Positions 1 through 7,024 are shown, counted from the stretch's first letter. The stretch: 11,040 bases of DNA from Rhizobiaceae bacterium (GCA_020696915.1 JAJFMR010000185.1:1-11040), one strand, 5' to 3'. Numbers and translations: made by a program. The notes: generated from the letters alone by a model not told the origin.

Positions 1-411
1 GGCGAGTTTCATTCGACCTCCGCGGCCCTCGAATTCGCCGTCCAGAGTCTCCGCGTCCACAACATCGTGGTGATGGGCCATGGACGCTGCGGCGGCATCC
101 GCGCCGCCCTCGATCCGGCTGCCGAGCCCCTGTCGTCCGGCGATTTCATCGGCAAATGGATGAGCCTTGTTGCGCCGGCGGCGGAGAGCGTCGCGGGCAA
201 CAGCCTTATGACGGCGGGCGAACGCCAGACCGCGCTCGAGCGGATTTCGATCCGCTTCTCGATCGCCAATCTCAGGACGTTTCCCTGCGTCCGCATCCTC
301 GAAGAAAAAGGCAAGCTGTCGCTCGGCGGCGCCTGGTTCGACATCTCGAGCGGCGAACTCTGGGTGATGAACAGGCAGACCGGCGATTTCGAGCGTCCCG
401 AGATCGACTGA
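1..411 (+). CDS. beta-carbonic anhydrase, C-terminal part (5' end outside window)
   Basis: The frame is open from the first base and ends with TGA at 409-411, giving 136 residues of a protein that begins upstream. It would interconvert CO2 and bicarbonate in the cytoplasm. The segment GHGRCGG (window residues 26-32) carries the His and Cys of the beta-class zinc site (HxxC, H27 and C30); the other zinc-site motif, CxDSR, should lie upstream and cannot be seen. The following GDFIGKWMSLVAPAAE, the ERISIRFSIANLRTFP region and the GAWFDISSGELW ending are typical of proteobacterial CynT/Can-like enzymes. The gene converges on the efflux gene with a gap of 23 bases and no clear terminator between them. 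I am confident of the family; the physiological role (general bicarbonate supply versus cyanate metabolism) cannot be read here. Confidence 0.93.
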   Translation, partial: GEFHSTSAALEFAVQSLRVHNIVVMGHGRCGGIRAALDPAAEPLSSGDFIGKWMSLVAPAAESVAGNSLMTAGERQTALERISIRFSIANLRTFPCVRILEEKGKLSLGGAWFDISSGELWVMNRQTGDFERPEID

Positions 412-434
412 CGCGGCGACTGCCTGCCCGCCGT

Positions 435-1652
435 TCAGGCCAGCGGCACGACCGGCTCGGGCAGCTGGCGCCAAAAGAGCCATGCAAGGATGGCGGCGAG
501 ACCCATCGCCGGGATGACCGTCGCCATGGCGGCGACGGGATCGCCGATCAGCGCGGCGACTATGCTTCCGAGCAGGCCGCCCCCCATCTGGAAGAACCCG
601 TTCATCGAGGAGGCCGCGCCCGCCATGTGGGGAAACCCGGCAAGTGCTGCCGTCGCCATCGCCGGGATCACGAAGGCAATTCCGAAGGCGTAGATGGCGA
701 CGGGTCCCATGACCCCGAGCAAGGTGGGCGTGAAGAGGCGCAAGCCTATGGCCAGTCCGAGGCTGCCAAGTCCCATGAAAACGAGGCCGGCCGGCACCAG
801 CCGAAATGCCGAAGTCCGACCCATCAGCAGCCGCACCGCGACCGCGCCGGCAAGAAAGCTGCCCGACTGCATCAGCATGCTCGCCCCGAACAGCGTCGGC
901 GTCAGGCCGACCCGGTCCATCAGGATAAAGGGCAGCACGGTCGCCTGCGTGTAGAGGGCGCCCGTGGCGCCACCCATGACGATGCTGCAGAGCAGGAAAT
1001 ACGGGTTGGTGAGCAGGACACGGTAGGCATTCACCAGGGCGCGCGGGCGGATGCGGGAAAGGTCCCGGCCGACGGTCTCTGCCATGGCGTACCTCACGAC
1101 GAGGATGATGGCCAGGCCGGCGGCCGCCATGAACAGGAAGATCGCCTGCCACCCGAAAAGCTCCATCGTGACTCCGCCGATCGTCGGGGCGAGAGCCGGA
1201 CCGAGCCCGAGGATCATCCCCATCACGTTCATGATGCGGGCCGAACGCTCATTGGTGAACAGATCGCGCACGACGGCGCGCGAGATGGCCACTCCGACGG
1301 CCGCTCCGACGCCCTGCAGCAGTCGTGCGGCGATCAGCACCTCGATGGTCGGTGCCAGAGCCGCCAGCAGCGTCGCCGCGAGATAGATGGCCATGAAGAA
1401 AAAGGTGACGGGCTTGCGGCCAAAACCATCCGACAGCGGCCCGCAGACCAGCTGCGCCAGTGCGAAACCGGCGAAATAGAACGACAGCGTCATCTTCACG
1501 GCAGCTTCGGTCGTGTCGAAGGCACGCACCAGTTCCGGCATCGCCGGCGTGAACAATGCCATGGAGACGGGGCCTATGGCGACGAGCAGGGCGCCGATCA
1601 GCGCAACGCGTCTTTCACTCATCACCGGCGGCGCGGCGGGCGCGACGTTCAT
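435..1652 (-). CDS. MFS multidrug efflux transporter, Bcr/CflA family
   Basis: A 405-residue hydrophobic protein, the usual length for a 12-helix major facilitator of the inner membrane, predicted to export drugs by proton antiport. The first helix runs at about residues 16-34. The loop after helix 2 holds the motif A signature GPLSDGFGRKPV (71-82). RLLQGVGAAVG (110-120) and GPALAPTIGG (151-160) match the motif B and antiporter motif C regions of drug:H+ antiporters. The ATG at 1652 overlaps the stop of the upstream MarR-type gene by 4 bases (ATGA), so the two are probably translationally coupled; AAGGGCGG lies shortly upstream. A second Met (residue 12, MSERRVALIG) is an alternative start. 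Known relatives export bicyclomycin, chloramphenicol or sulfonamides; the real substrate cannot be inferred. Confidence 0.92.
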   Translation of the reverse strand: MNVAPAAPPVMSERRVALIGALLVAIGPVSMALFTPAMPELVRAFDTTEAAVKMTLSFYFAGFALAQLVCGPLSDGFGRKPVTFFFMAIYLAATLLAALAPTIEVLIAARLLQGVGAAVGVAISRAVVRDLFTNERSARIMNVMGMILGLGPALAPTIGGVTMELFGWQAIFLFMAAAGLAIILVVRYAMAETVGRDLSRIRPRALVNAYRVLLTNPYFLLCSIVMGGATGALYTQATVLPFILMDRVGLTPTLFGASMLMQSGSFLAGAVAVRLLMGRTSAFRLVPAGLVFMGLGSLGLAIGLRLFTPTLLGVMGPVAIYAFGIAFVIPAMATAALAGFPHMAGAASSMNGFFQMGGGLLGSIVAALIGDPVAAMATVIPAMGLAAILAWLFWRQLPEPVVPLA

Positions 1653-2131
1653 GAAGCGCCGCCCTTCCCCGCACGGACGACTTTCGCCCGCTCAGCCATG
1701 AGATTCCGGCGGGTGCGTTTCAGGAGGTCGAGCAGGTGTTCCCATTCACGCGCCGGAATGCCGCGCGAGGCCTCGGCGCGGATCGCCGCCGCGACGGGCA
1801 CGATGCGATCGATCACCGGCCCGGCAGCTTCGGCCAGACACACGATCTTGGCACGGCGATCCTGCGGATCGGGCTGCCGTTCAATCAGGCCGGCCGCCTC
1901 GAGCCGGTCGAGATAGGCAGACAGCGTCATCGCCTCGACCCCCATACGTTCGGCCAGCGCGTTCTGACGTACCGGGCCGGCACGCGCCGCATGCATCAGC
2001 GTGCGGGCCTCGCCGGGCGTGAGACCGACACCGGCCTCGCTGGTGCGGCGGTCGATCTCCGCCCGCAGCAGCCGCGACAGGTCCGTGACGAGAAAGCCAA
2101 GGCTGTCCGGGTCGACCTGGCGCGCCGGCAT
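1649..2131 (-). CDS. MarR-family transcriptional regulator of the adjacent efflux gene
   Basis: A 160-residue winged helix-turn-helix protein of normal MarR length, acting as a cytoplasmic dimer on DNA. Residues 53-78 (PVRQNALAERMGVEAMTLSAYLDRLE) form the HTH, followed by GLIERQPDPQDRRAK (81-95) with the acidic/arginine wing typical of MarR. The frame can be extended upstream to 2197, but I prefer the ATG at 2131 because AGGCGG (2141-2146) lies 8 bases upstream of it and because a longer protein would include the palindrome at 2150-2164. It precedes the Bcr/CflA gene with a 4-base overlap, the usual arrangement for a repressor controlling its own efflux operon, with relief when a drug-like ligand binds. 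The ligand is unknown. Confidence 0.9.
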   Translation of the reverse strand: MPARQVDPDSLGFLVTDLSRLLRAEIDRRTSEAGVGLTPGEARTLMHAARAGPVRQNALAERMGVEAMTLSAYLDRLEAAGLIERQPDPQDRRAKIVCLAEAAGPVIDRIVPVAAAIRAEASRGIPAREWEHLLDLLKRTRRNLMAERAKVVRAGKGGAS

Positions 2132-2149
2132 TGCTAAGTCCGCCTGATA

Positions 2150-2164
2150 ATAAGGTTTGCTTAT
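2150..2164. promoter_or_regulatory. candidate MarR operator (inverted repeat)
   Basis: ATAAG-GTTTG-CTTAT is a perfect 5-base inverted repeat with a 5-base spacer, in an AT-rich island within very GC-rich DNA. It lies 19-33 bases upstream of the preferred marR-like ATG and just downstream of a possible -10 box, so a bound dimer would cover the transcription start. Size and symmetry suit a MarR dimer; binding itself is inferred. Confidence 0.5.
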
Positions 2165-2168
2165 AAAC

Positions 2169-2197
2169 TTTCTACTGTCCTGCACCGGTTGCGGCAA
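2169..2197 (-). promoter_or_regulatory. possible sigma70-type promoter of the marR-efflux operon
   Basis: On the minus strand, TTGCCG (2197-2192), 17 bases, then TAGAAA (2174-2169) is a modest match to TTGACA/TATAAT (four of six at the -10 box). The predicted start would fall inside the inverted repeat at 2150-2164. Weak on sequence alone; the position relative to the operator is the main support. Confidence 0.3.
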
Positions 2198-2267
2198 GTC
2201 CCCTGCCGGCCTACATCCGGCCTGCCAAGGCCCGGCGAGGGGCTATCGCACCAAGGACAGGCACTCG

Positions 2268-4316
2268 ATGACCAGCACTGCCGAGCTCGACCGGAATCCC
2301 CTGACCCACTGGACGGGGCCCTTCGGCCTTCCCGACTTCGCGCTGATCGCCGACCACGATTTCGGCCCGGTCTTCGACGCCGCCATCGAAGCGCACGCGG
2401 CAGAAATCGAGGCGATCGCCGCAGGCAAGGATCGTCCGACCATCGAGAACACGCTTGTCCCGCTCGAACTCGCCGGCGAGGCGCTGGACCGCGTCTCGTC
2501 GATTTTCTGGTGCCGGGCCGGCGCCCACACCAATGACGCCATCCAGGCGCTGGAGCGCGACCTTTCGCCGAAGCTGTCGCGGCATTTCTCGGCAATTTCC
2601 ATGAACGACAGGCTGTTTGCGCGCCTCGACGACCTGCATGAAAGGCGTGCCTCGCTCGGCCTCGACGGAGCGACGCTGCGGCTGGTCGAGCGGACCTGGA
2701 AGGGTTTCGTGAAATCCGGCGCGAAGCTCGACGAGGCCGGCAAGAGGCGGCTGGCGGCGATCAACGAGGAATTGTCGTCGCTGGGAACGGCATTCTCGCA
2801 GAACCTGCTCGCCGACGAGAGCAACTGGGCCCTCTTTCTGCAGGCCGAAGACCTGGCGGGCATCCCCGAATTCCTCCGGGCAGCAATGGCGGAGGCAGCT
2901 GAAAGCCGCGGCCGCAAGGGGAGCTACGCCGTCACCCTGTCGCGCTCGATCTACGAGCCTTTCGTGACGTTTTCCGACCGCCGGGATCTCCGCGAGCAGG
3001 CTTTTCACGCCTTCGCGGGGCGCGGGGAGACGGGCGGCGCCACCGACAATGCGGGGATCGTCAAGGCAATGCTCGGCCTGCGGGCCGAGAAGGCGAAGCT
3101 CGTCGGCTACGATTCCTATGCCGCGCTGAAGCTGGACGGCACGATGGCCAAGACGCCCGCCGCGGTGCTGGCGCTGCTCGAGCCCGTCTGGGCGAAAGCC
3201 AGGGAGAAGGCGGCCGCCGACGAGGTGGAGCTGCAGCGTCTCGCCGCGGCCGCCGGCAGCAATGAAAAGATCGCCGCCTGGGACTGGCGCTATTTCCAGG
3301 AGAAGCTGCGCACCGAAAGATATGAGTTCGACGAGTCCTCGCTGAAGCCGTATCTGCAGCTGGAGAGGATCATCGCCGCCTGCTTCGACGTTGCAACCAG
3401 GCTGTTTGGCGTGACCTTCGTCGAGAAAACCGGCGTTGCCGCCTGGCATCCGGAGGTCCGCACCTTCGAGGTGCTGAACGGCGACGGGAGCCGGCGCGGC
3501 CTGTTCCTGGCAGACCATTTCGCGCGACCCTCCAAGCGCTCAGGCGCCTGGATGAGCGCCCTGCAGTCGGGCTACGGGCTGGGGCAATCGTCGATGCCCA
3601 TCATCTACAACGTGATGAACTTCGCCAGGCCGCCGGCCGGGGAAGCGGCCCTGTTGTCGCTCGACGAGGCAAAAACCCTGTTTCACGAATTCGGGCATGC
3701 GCTGCATGGACTTCTGACCGACGCATGGTGGCCCTCGCAGTCGGGCACGTCGGTGCCGCGCGATTTCGTGGAACTGCCCTCACAGCTTTACGAGCACTGG
3801 CTGACCGTCCCCGAAATTCTCCGGAAGCACGCTCTGCACCACCGCACCGGGGAGCCGATCCCGAGTTCGCTGCTCGACAGGATGCTGGCGGCGAAGAACT
3901 TCGACGCCGGTTTCAGGACGGTCGAATTCACCGCATCGGCGCTGGTCGACATGGCCTTTCACGCCAGAAGCGAGGCGCCGGAAAGCCCCGCTTCGTTCGA
4001 AAGGGAGACGTTGCATAGTCTCGGCATGCCGGACGCGATCGTCATGCGGCACCGCACCCCGCATTTCGGGCACGTCTTTTCCGGAGACGGCTATTCGGCC
4101 GGCTACTATTCCTACATGTGGTCCGAGGTCCTCGACGCCGACGCGTTCTCGGCCTTCGAGGAGGCGGGCGACCCCTTCGACCCGGAGCTGGCGTTGCGGC
4201 TGAAGGAGCACATCTACGCCGCGGGAGGCTCGGCCGATCCGGAGACCCTTTACATGGCGTTCCGTGGCAAGCTGCCGGCGCCGGACGCGATGATGGCCAA
4301 GCGCGGCCTGTCCTGA
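2268..4316 (+). CDS. dcp: peptidyl-dipeptidase Dcp (M3 family zinc metallopeptidase)
   Basis: A 682-residue cytoplasmic enzyme, close to the length of E. coli Dcp, with no signal peptide. It should remove dipeptides from the C-termini of oligopeptides during protein turnover. The zinc site is intact: HEFGH at 473-477, with the third ligand, Glu502 in DFVELPSQ, 25 residues after the second His, the M3 spacing. The later HFGHVFSGDGYSAGYYSYMW segment holds the conserved Gly/Tyr-rich substrate-binding loop. The N-terminal half (SSIFWCRAGAHTNDAIQ, LGLDGATLRLVERTWKGFVKSGAKL) follows Dcp more closely than oligopeptidase A (PrlC). The frame is open from 2157, but the ATG at 2268 is preferred because AAGGA (2253-2257) precedes it by 10 bases and the protein then begins where Dcp proteins do. 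It is divergent from the marR-like gene, with 136 bases between them. Confidence 0.93.
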   Translation: MTSTAELDRNPLTHWTGPFGLPDFALIADHDFGPVFDAAIEAHAAEIEAIAAGKDRPTIENTLVPLELAGEALDRVSSIFWCRAGAHTNDAIQALERDLSPKLSRHFSAISMNDRLFARLDDLHERRASLGLDGATLRLVERTWKGFVKSGAKLDEAGKRRLAAINEELSSLGTAFSQNLLADESNWALFLQAEDLAGIPEFLRAAMAEAAESRGRKGSYAVTLSRSIYEPFVTFSDRRDLREQAFHAFAGRGETGGATDNAGIVKAMLGLRAEKAKLVGYDSYAALKLDGTMAKTPAAVLALLEPVWAKAREKAAADEVELQRLAAAAGSNEKIAAWDWRYFQEKLRTERYEFDESSLKPYLQLERIIAACFDVATRLFGVTFVEKTGVAAWHPEVRTFEVLNGDGSRRGLFLADHFARPSKRSGAWMSALQSGYGLGQSSMPIIYNVMNFARPPAGEAALLSLDEAKTLFHEFGHALHGLLTDAWWPSQSGTSVPRDFVELPSQLYEHWLTVPEILRKHALHHRTGEPIPSSLLDRMLAAKNFDAGFRTVEFTASALVDMAFHARSEAPESPASFERETLHSLGMPDAIVMRHRTPHFGHVFSGDGYSAGYYSYMWSEVLDADAFSAFEEAGDPFDPELALRLKEHIYAAGGSADPETLYMAFRGKLPAPDAMMAKRGLS

Positions 4317-4343
4317 GGCAAGCGCAGCGCTCCGGCGGATGGC

Positions 4344-4368
4344 GCCCGCCCGCCGGGAGCGGGCCTTT
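4344..4368 (+). terminator. possible weak terminator after dcp
   Basis: GCCCGC (4344-4349) and GCGGGC (4359-4364) can pair around a 9-base loop, followed by CTTT. It is 27 bases past the dcp stop. The stem is short and the T-run poor, so termination here is tentative. Confidence 0.3.
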
Positions 4369-4485
4369 GCGGCTGCCTTTGCGCTGCCGAGCGCCTGACA
4401 CTCGCCGTCGCGCTGGGAAAGGCGAATTCGCGTCGATCGAAGCCTCAGCGACTATCTCCTCGGCGGGAAAACGTCGCCGCAATGC

Positions 4486-4524
4486 AAAAAGCCCGCCGCC
4501 ACCTGCCCCGCTTCCAGCGCCGGG
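4486..4524 (-). terminator. probable terminator after the FAD oxidoreductase gene
   Basis: Read on the minus strand, CCCGGCGC (4524-4517) can pair with GCGGCGGG (4499-4492) with one mismatch around a 17-base loop, followed by C and five Ts (4490-4486). It begins 8 bases past the oxidoreductase stop. The same GCGGCGGG arm can also pair perfectly over 7 bases with DNA at 4461-4467, so the fold is not certain. Apart from these two hairpins I see nothing in the 216 bases between dcp and the oxidoreductase gene. Confidence 0.45.
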
Positions 4525-4532
4525 TTGAACTG

Positions 4533-5645
4533 TCAGGGTGCGACCAGGCGCGCCACGTGGTCGCCGATGGCGAGAGACGCGGTCAGCCCCGGCGACTCGA
4601 TGCCATAGAGCGCGGCGAAGGCGGGATGGCCGGTTTCCGAGGGTCCCTGGATGACGAAGTCACCCGGCCCCCCTCCGGGGCCGGCCACCTTTGGGCGAAT
4701 TCCGGCATAGGCCGGCTGCAGCGCCCCGTCTGCCAGCCCCGGCCAGTATCGCCGGATCGCCGCATAGAAGCCGTCGGCGCGGCGCAGTTCGACCTCGTAG
4801 CCGACGCTTTCCGTCCATTCCACGTCCGGGCCGAAGCGCGCCTGTCCGGCAAGATCCAGCGTCAGATGCGTGCCGAGCCCGCCGGGCTCCGGCACGGGAT
4901 AGACGAGCCGCCGCGACGGAGCCCGTCCCGCAAGCGAGAAATAGGAGCCCTTGGCAAGGTGGCGCTCAGGTATGGTGGCCGCGTCGAGGCCGTCGATGCT
5001 GCGCGAGACGCTCCAGGACTCCAGGCCGGCGCAGTTCACGGCGAGCCGCGCCTCCACCTCGACCGGATCGCGGCCGCCGACCTGCAGCCTGATCCCGTTG
5101 CGCTCGAGGGCGCCGCCGAGCACCGGCGAGTTCGTCGCCACCGTGCCGCCGCAGCTTTCGATGTCCGCACGATAGCATTCCATCAGGCGATGGCTGTCGA
5201 CGATGCCGGTGCTGGGGGACAGCAAAGCCGCCGCGCCGGCGAGTTCCGGCTCGAGCAGCTTCAGGCCGCCTCCATCCAGAAGCATGCAGTCCTCGACGCC
5301 GTTGGCCCTGGCCTGGCCCTGCAGCCGTTCCAGCCAGGCAGCCTCTGCGTCGGCTGCGGCGACCACCAGCTTGCCGCACCTGCGGTGTGGAACGCCGCGC
5401 GACTCGCAATAGGTGTAGAGGGCGGCCTTTCCCGCCACACACAGCAGAGCCTTCATGCTTCCGGAGGGATAATAGAGGCCGGCATGGATGACCTCGCTGT
5501 TGCGGGACGAGGTGACGCTGCCGGTGGCCGCTTCCGATTCGAGCAGCGTGACGTCGCGCCCCGCAAGCGACAGCGCCCGCGCCACCGCGAGGCCGATCAC
5601 GCCACCACCGATGACGACTGCGTCGAGCCGTAGCGTTTCGCTCAT
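4533..5645 (-). CDS. FAD-dependent oxidoreductase, L-2-hydroxyglutarate oxidase (LhgO)-like
   Basis: A 370-residue protein of the DAO/glycine-oxidase fold, probably oxidising L-2-hydroxyglutarate or a similar 2-hydroxy acid to the 2-oxo acid. The N-terminus has an FAD-binding dinucleotide fold: VVIGGGVIGLAVARAL (GxGxxG at 13-18), then Glu36 at the end of strand 2 for the ribose. SSRNSEVIHAGLYYPSGSMKALLC (46-69, His54) and YCESRGVPHRRCGKLVVA follow the L-2-hydroxyglutarate dehydrogenase pattern. The C-terminal GIESPGLTASLAIG is the usual last FAD-contact segment. The frame is open up to 5732, but starting there would overlap the glycosylase gene; MSETLRLDAVVIGGG at 5645 matches where the family begins. 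No strong ribosome binding site is visible. It is the last of three minus-strand genes. Other 2-hydroxy or amino acid substrates remain possible. Confidence 0.85.
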   Translation of the reverse strand: MSETLRLDAVVIGGGVIGLAVARALSLAGRDVTLLESEAATGSVTSSRNSEVIHAGLYYPSGSMKALLCVAGKAALYTYCESRGVPHRRCGKLVVAAADAEAAWLERLQGQARANGVEDCMLLDGGGLKLLEPELAGAAALLSPSTGIVDSHRLMECYRADIESCGGTVATNSPVLGGALERNGIRLQVGGRDPVEVEARLAVNCAGLESWSVSRSIDGLDAATIPERHLAKGSYFSLAGRAPSRRLVYPVPEPGGLGTHLTLDLAGQARFGPDVEWTESVGYEVELRRADGFYAAIRRYWPGLADGALQPAYAGIRPKVAGPGGGPGDFVIQGPSETGHPAFAALYGIESPGLTASLAIGDHVARLVAP

Positions 5646-5706
5646 GCGCCCGAATGCCCAAATCGCGCCGCCGGCACGACGGCGGAATGTTGCCTGGGGG
5701 GCGCAT

Positions 5707-6255
5707 TCATGCCGGAAACCTGCGGCTGACAAAAGGGGAACCGGTCAGCCCGAAGCGCCAGGGCTTTTCCACGTCGCGGGTGATGCCGATGCGGGGACCG
5801 ATGGCAGTCTCGGCAACCCCGTCGGGCAGGATGAGTTCGAAAGGTGGGCGGTCGAGCGGCAGCCCGTCCAGGGAACCGTCGATTGCCAGGGCCTGGCACA
5901 ACCGGCCAGGACCGGCGCAGAGCCTGACGGGATCGGCCGTCAGCCGCCGCCGGCGCATCGCCTCCAGCCCGCATAGCGGTTCCAGCGCGCGGATGAGGAC
6001 GGCGCGGCCGGGCAGGCAGACGAAATTCAGGCACCAGTGGATGCCATACGAACGGTAGATGTAGACGGTTCCCGGAAGACCGAACATCGCCTTGTTGCGC
6101 CTCGTCTCGCCGCGAAAGGAGTGAGAAGCGGCGTCACCGGGTTCATAGGCCTCGGTTTCGACGATTCGCCCGCCTGTTCCGGCGGTCATGAAGCTTGCGC
6201 CGATCAGTCCCCGCGCGACTTGAGGGGCCGGGCGCGAAAAGAACGCCGTCAGCAC
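5707..6255 (-). CDS. DNA-3-methyladenine glycosylase (AAG/MPG family)
   Basis: A 182-residue base-excision repair enzyme, normal for bacterial AAG-family proteins, that would flip out and release alkylated or deaminated purines such as 3-methyladenine or hypoxanthine. The catalytic region is intact: VETEAY, where the second Glu (35) matches the water-activating Glu of human AAG and Tyr37 the base-stacking Tyr; ASHSFRG (His45); then RNKAMFGLPGTVYIYRSYGIHWCLNFVC, the family's core block. Only a GTG at 6255 fits as start: upstream in frame there is no ATG, GTG or TTG before a TGA, and the next Met (residue 23) would remove part of the fold. No ribosome binding site precedes this GTG. A 40-bp tandem duplication covers the first codons and leader and may have separated the gene from its original start signals. 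It lies 61 bases before the FAD oxidoreductase gene. Confidence 0.9.
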   Translation of the reverse strand: MLTAFFSRPAPQVARGLIGASFMTAGTGGRIVETEAYEPGDAASHSFRGETRRNKAMFGLPGTVYIYRSYGIHWCLNFVCLPGRAVLIRALEPLCGLEAMRRRRLTADPVRLCAGPGRLCQALAIDGSLDGLPLDRPPFELILPDGVAETAIGPRIGITRDVEKPWRFGLTGSPFVSRRFPA

Positions 6256-6301
6256 GATCGTGTGGGGCCGGGCGCGAAAAGAACGCCGTCAGCACGATCG
6301 T
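6222..6301. repeat. 40-bp tandem duplication over the glycosylase start
   Basis: Bases 6224-6261 and 6264-6301 are identical (38 bases), in tandem with a period of 40; 6222-6223 and 6262-6263 differ at one base (GA versus GT). The unit contains the GTG start and first 11 or so codons of the glycosylase gene. As 40 is not a multiple of three, the upstream copy (GTG at 6295) is out of frame and would stop at 6143-6145; only the downstream copy leads into the enzyme. Confidence 0.97.
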
Positions 6302-6353
6302 TCACGGTGCATACCGGACGCGGCGCGACCGCCACGCGCCGCCGCTTCCTTCC

Positions 6354-6842
6354 TCACGCCGTTTCCCCTGCCTGCAGCAAGGCTGGAAAGTCCACCCTCT
6401 CGATGATTGCCGCAAGCTCCGGCTCGTCGATGAGCAGGGCGGCGTCTTCGATGCCCAGCCATTTGCGGCGGCGTTGCGGCTGCTCTTCCCATTTGGCGGC
6501 GACCGACGTTACCCGCACGACGTAGACGGTGACCTCGACGGGCACGAAGCAGTCCGCCAGCCTCTTCCAGTAGGAATAGCGGCCGATCGGGTCGGGCAGC
6601 ACCTCGCCAGTCACGCCGGCCTCCTGGCGCGCCTCTATCGCCGCGACCTTGGGCTCGCTCTTGCCCTTCATCGGCCAGCCCTTCGGGATGATGAAGCGCT
6701 GCGTGCCGCGCGAGGTCACCAGCATGACTTCCGCCGCTCCGGCTCCGTTAAGCCGGCACGGGACCGCTGCCACCTGCCTGATCGTCTTGGCTTTCCGGGC
6801 CTTCTGTACGAGCTTGCTCTTCTTCGGCATTTCCTGGCGCAT
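6354..6842 (-). CDS. Nudix hydrolase
   Basis: A protein of about 162 residues with a single Nudix domain, which would hydrolyse a nucleoside diphosphate linked to another group, or inositol/diadenosine polyphosphates. QRFIIPKGWPMKGKSEPKVAAIEARQEAGVTGEV holds the Nudix box in the form used by DIPP-like alphaproteobacterial members; the last part, IEARQEAGV, aligns with REUxEExGU but has Ile for Arg and Gln for the first Glu of the EE pair. The N-terminal MPKKSKLVQKARKAK is strongly basic. The frame is open to 6977, but that reaches into promoter-like DNA. I chose the ATG at 6842; the ATG at 6830 is nearly as likely (AGGAA touches it, too close to be a normal ribosome binding site). It ends 98 bases before the glycosylase gene on the same strand. 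The substrate is unknown. Confidence 0.85.
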   Translation of the reverse strand: MRQEMPKKSKLVQKARKAKTIRQVAAVPCRLNGAGAAEVMLVTSRGTQRFIIPKGWPMKGKSEPKVAAIEARQEAGVTGEVLPDPIGRYSYWKRLADCFVPVEVTVYVVRVTSVAAKWEEQPQRRRKWLGIEDAALLIDEPELAAIIERVDFPALLQAGETA

Positions 6843-6925
6843 CGCTGATGCTGCATCGCGCCGCCGCACGACGCAAGAATCTCGCGGCGAGAACCTCGTC
6901 AGTGTGAATCGGTTCCTTCGAAAAA

Positions 6926-6944
6926 TGCAATGAACACGATTGCA
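6926..6944. promoter_or_regulatory. candidate operator upstream of the ABC operon (inverted repeat)
   Basis: TGCAAT-GAACACG-ATTGCA is a perfect 6-base inverted repeat with a 7-base spacer, with A-runs on both outer sides. It is 81-99 bases upstream of the binding protein ATG, in the AT-rich 182 bases between the divergent Nudix and ABC genes. It overlaps a possible -35 box. Binding by a regulator is inferred; no regulator gene is next to it in the window. Confidence 0.4.
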
Positions 6945-6958
6945 AAAATCTCGATTAT
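6931..6958 (+). promoter_or_regulatory. possible promoter of the ABC operon
   Basis: TGAACA (6931-6936), 16 bases, then GATTAT (6953-6958) matches TTGACA/TATAAT at four of six positions in each box. It lies in the only AT-rich stretch upstream of the operon, about 66 bases before the first ATG. Low confidence. Confidence 0.25.
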
Positions 6959-7024
6959 CCTCACAATCCGGTTTCAATAGGCCGATCAGTTTTGTTTAGT
7001 CGGCGAAGATCAGGGAGGAGCGGA

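Noticed and set aside
422..440. Hairpin GCCTG-N9-CAGGC between the carbonic anhydrase and efflux genes as a terminator
   Set aside because: The stem is only five bases and no T-run follows on either strand.
156..1916. Long + strand open frame of 586 codons opposite the efflux and MarR-type genes
   Set aside because: It is antisense to two well-recognised genes; its product is rich in Arg, His, Gln and Asp with no domain, as expected for the shadow frame of GC-rich coding DNA.
2211..3518. Minus-strand open frame of 435 codons opposite dcp
   Set aside because: dcp covers this DNA with a complete zinc peptidase; the antisense product has no recognisable fold.
4482..5633. Plus-strand open frame of 383 codons opposite the FAD oxidoreductase
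   Set aside because: The opposite strand has an intact FAD-binding motif and a full family match; this frame has none.
6222..6301. Start of a CRISPR array or mobile-element target duplication
   Set aside because: There are only two directly abutting copies with no spacers, no flanking element and no cas genes; a simple tandem duplication explains it.
6249..6310. Short leader peptide starting at ATG 6310 (MHRERSC) upstream of the glycosylase gene
   Set aside because: It lacks a ribosome binding site and ends inside the duplicated unit by chance; nothing supports translation.
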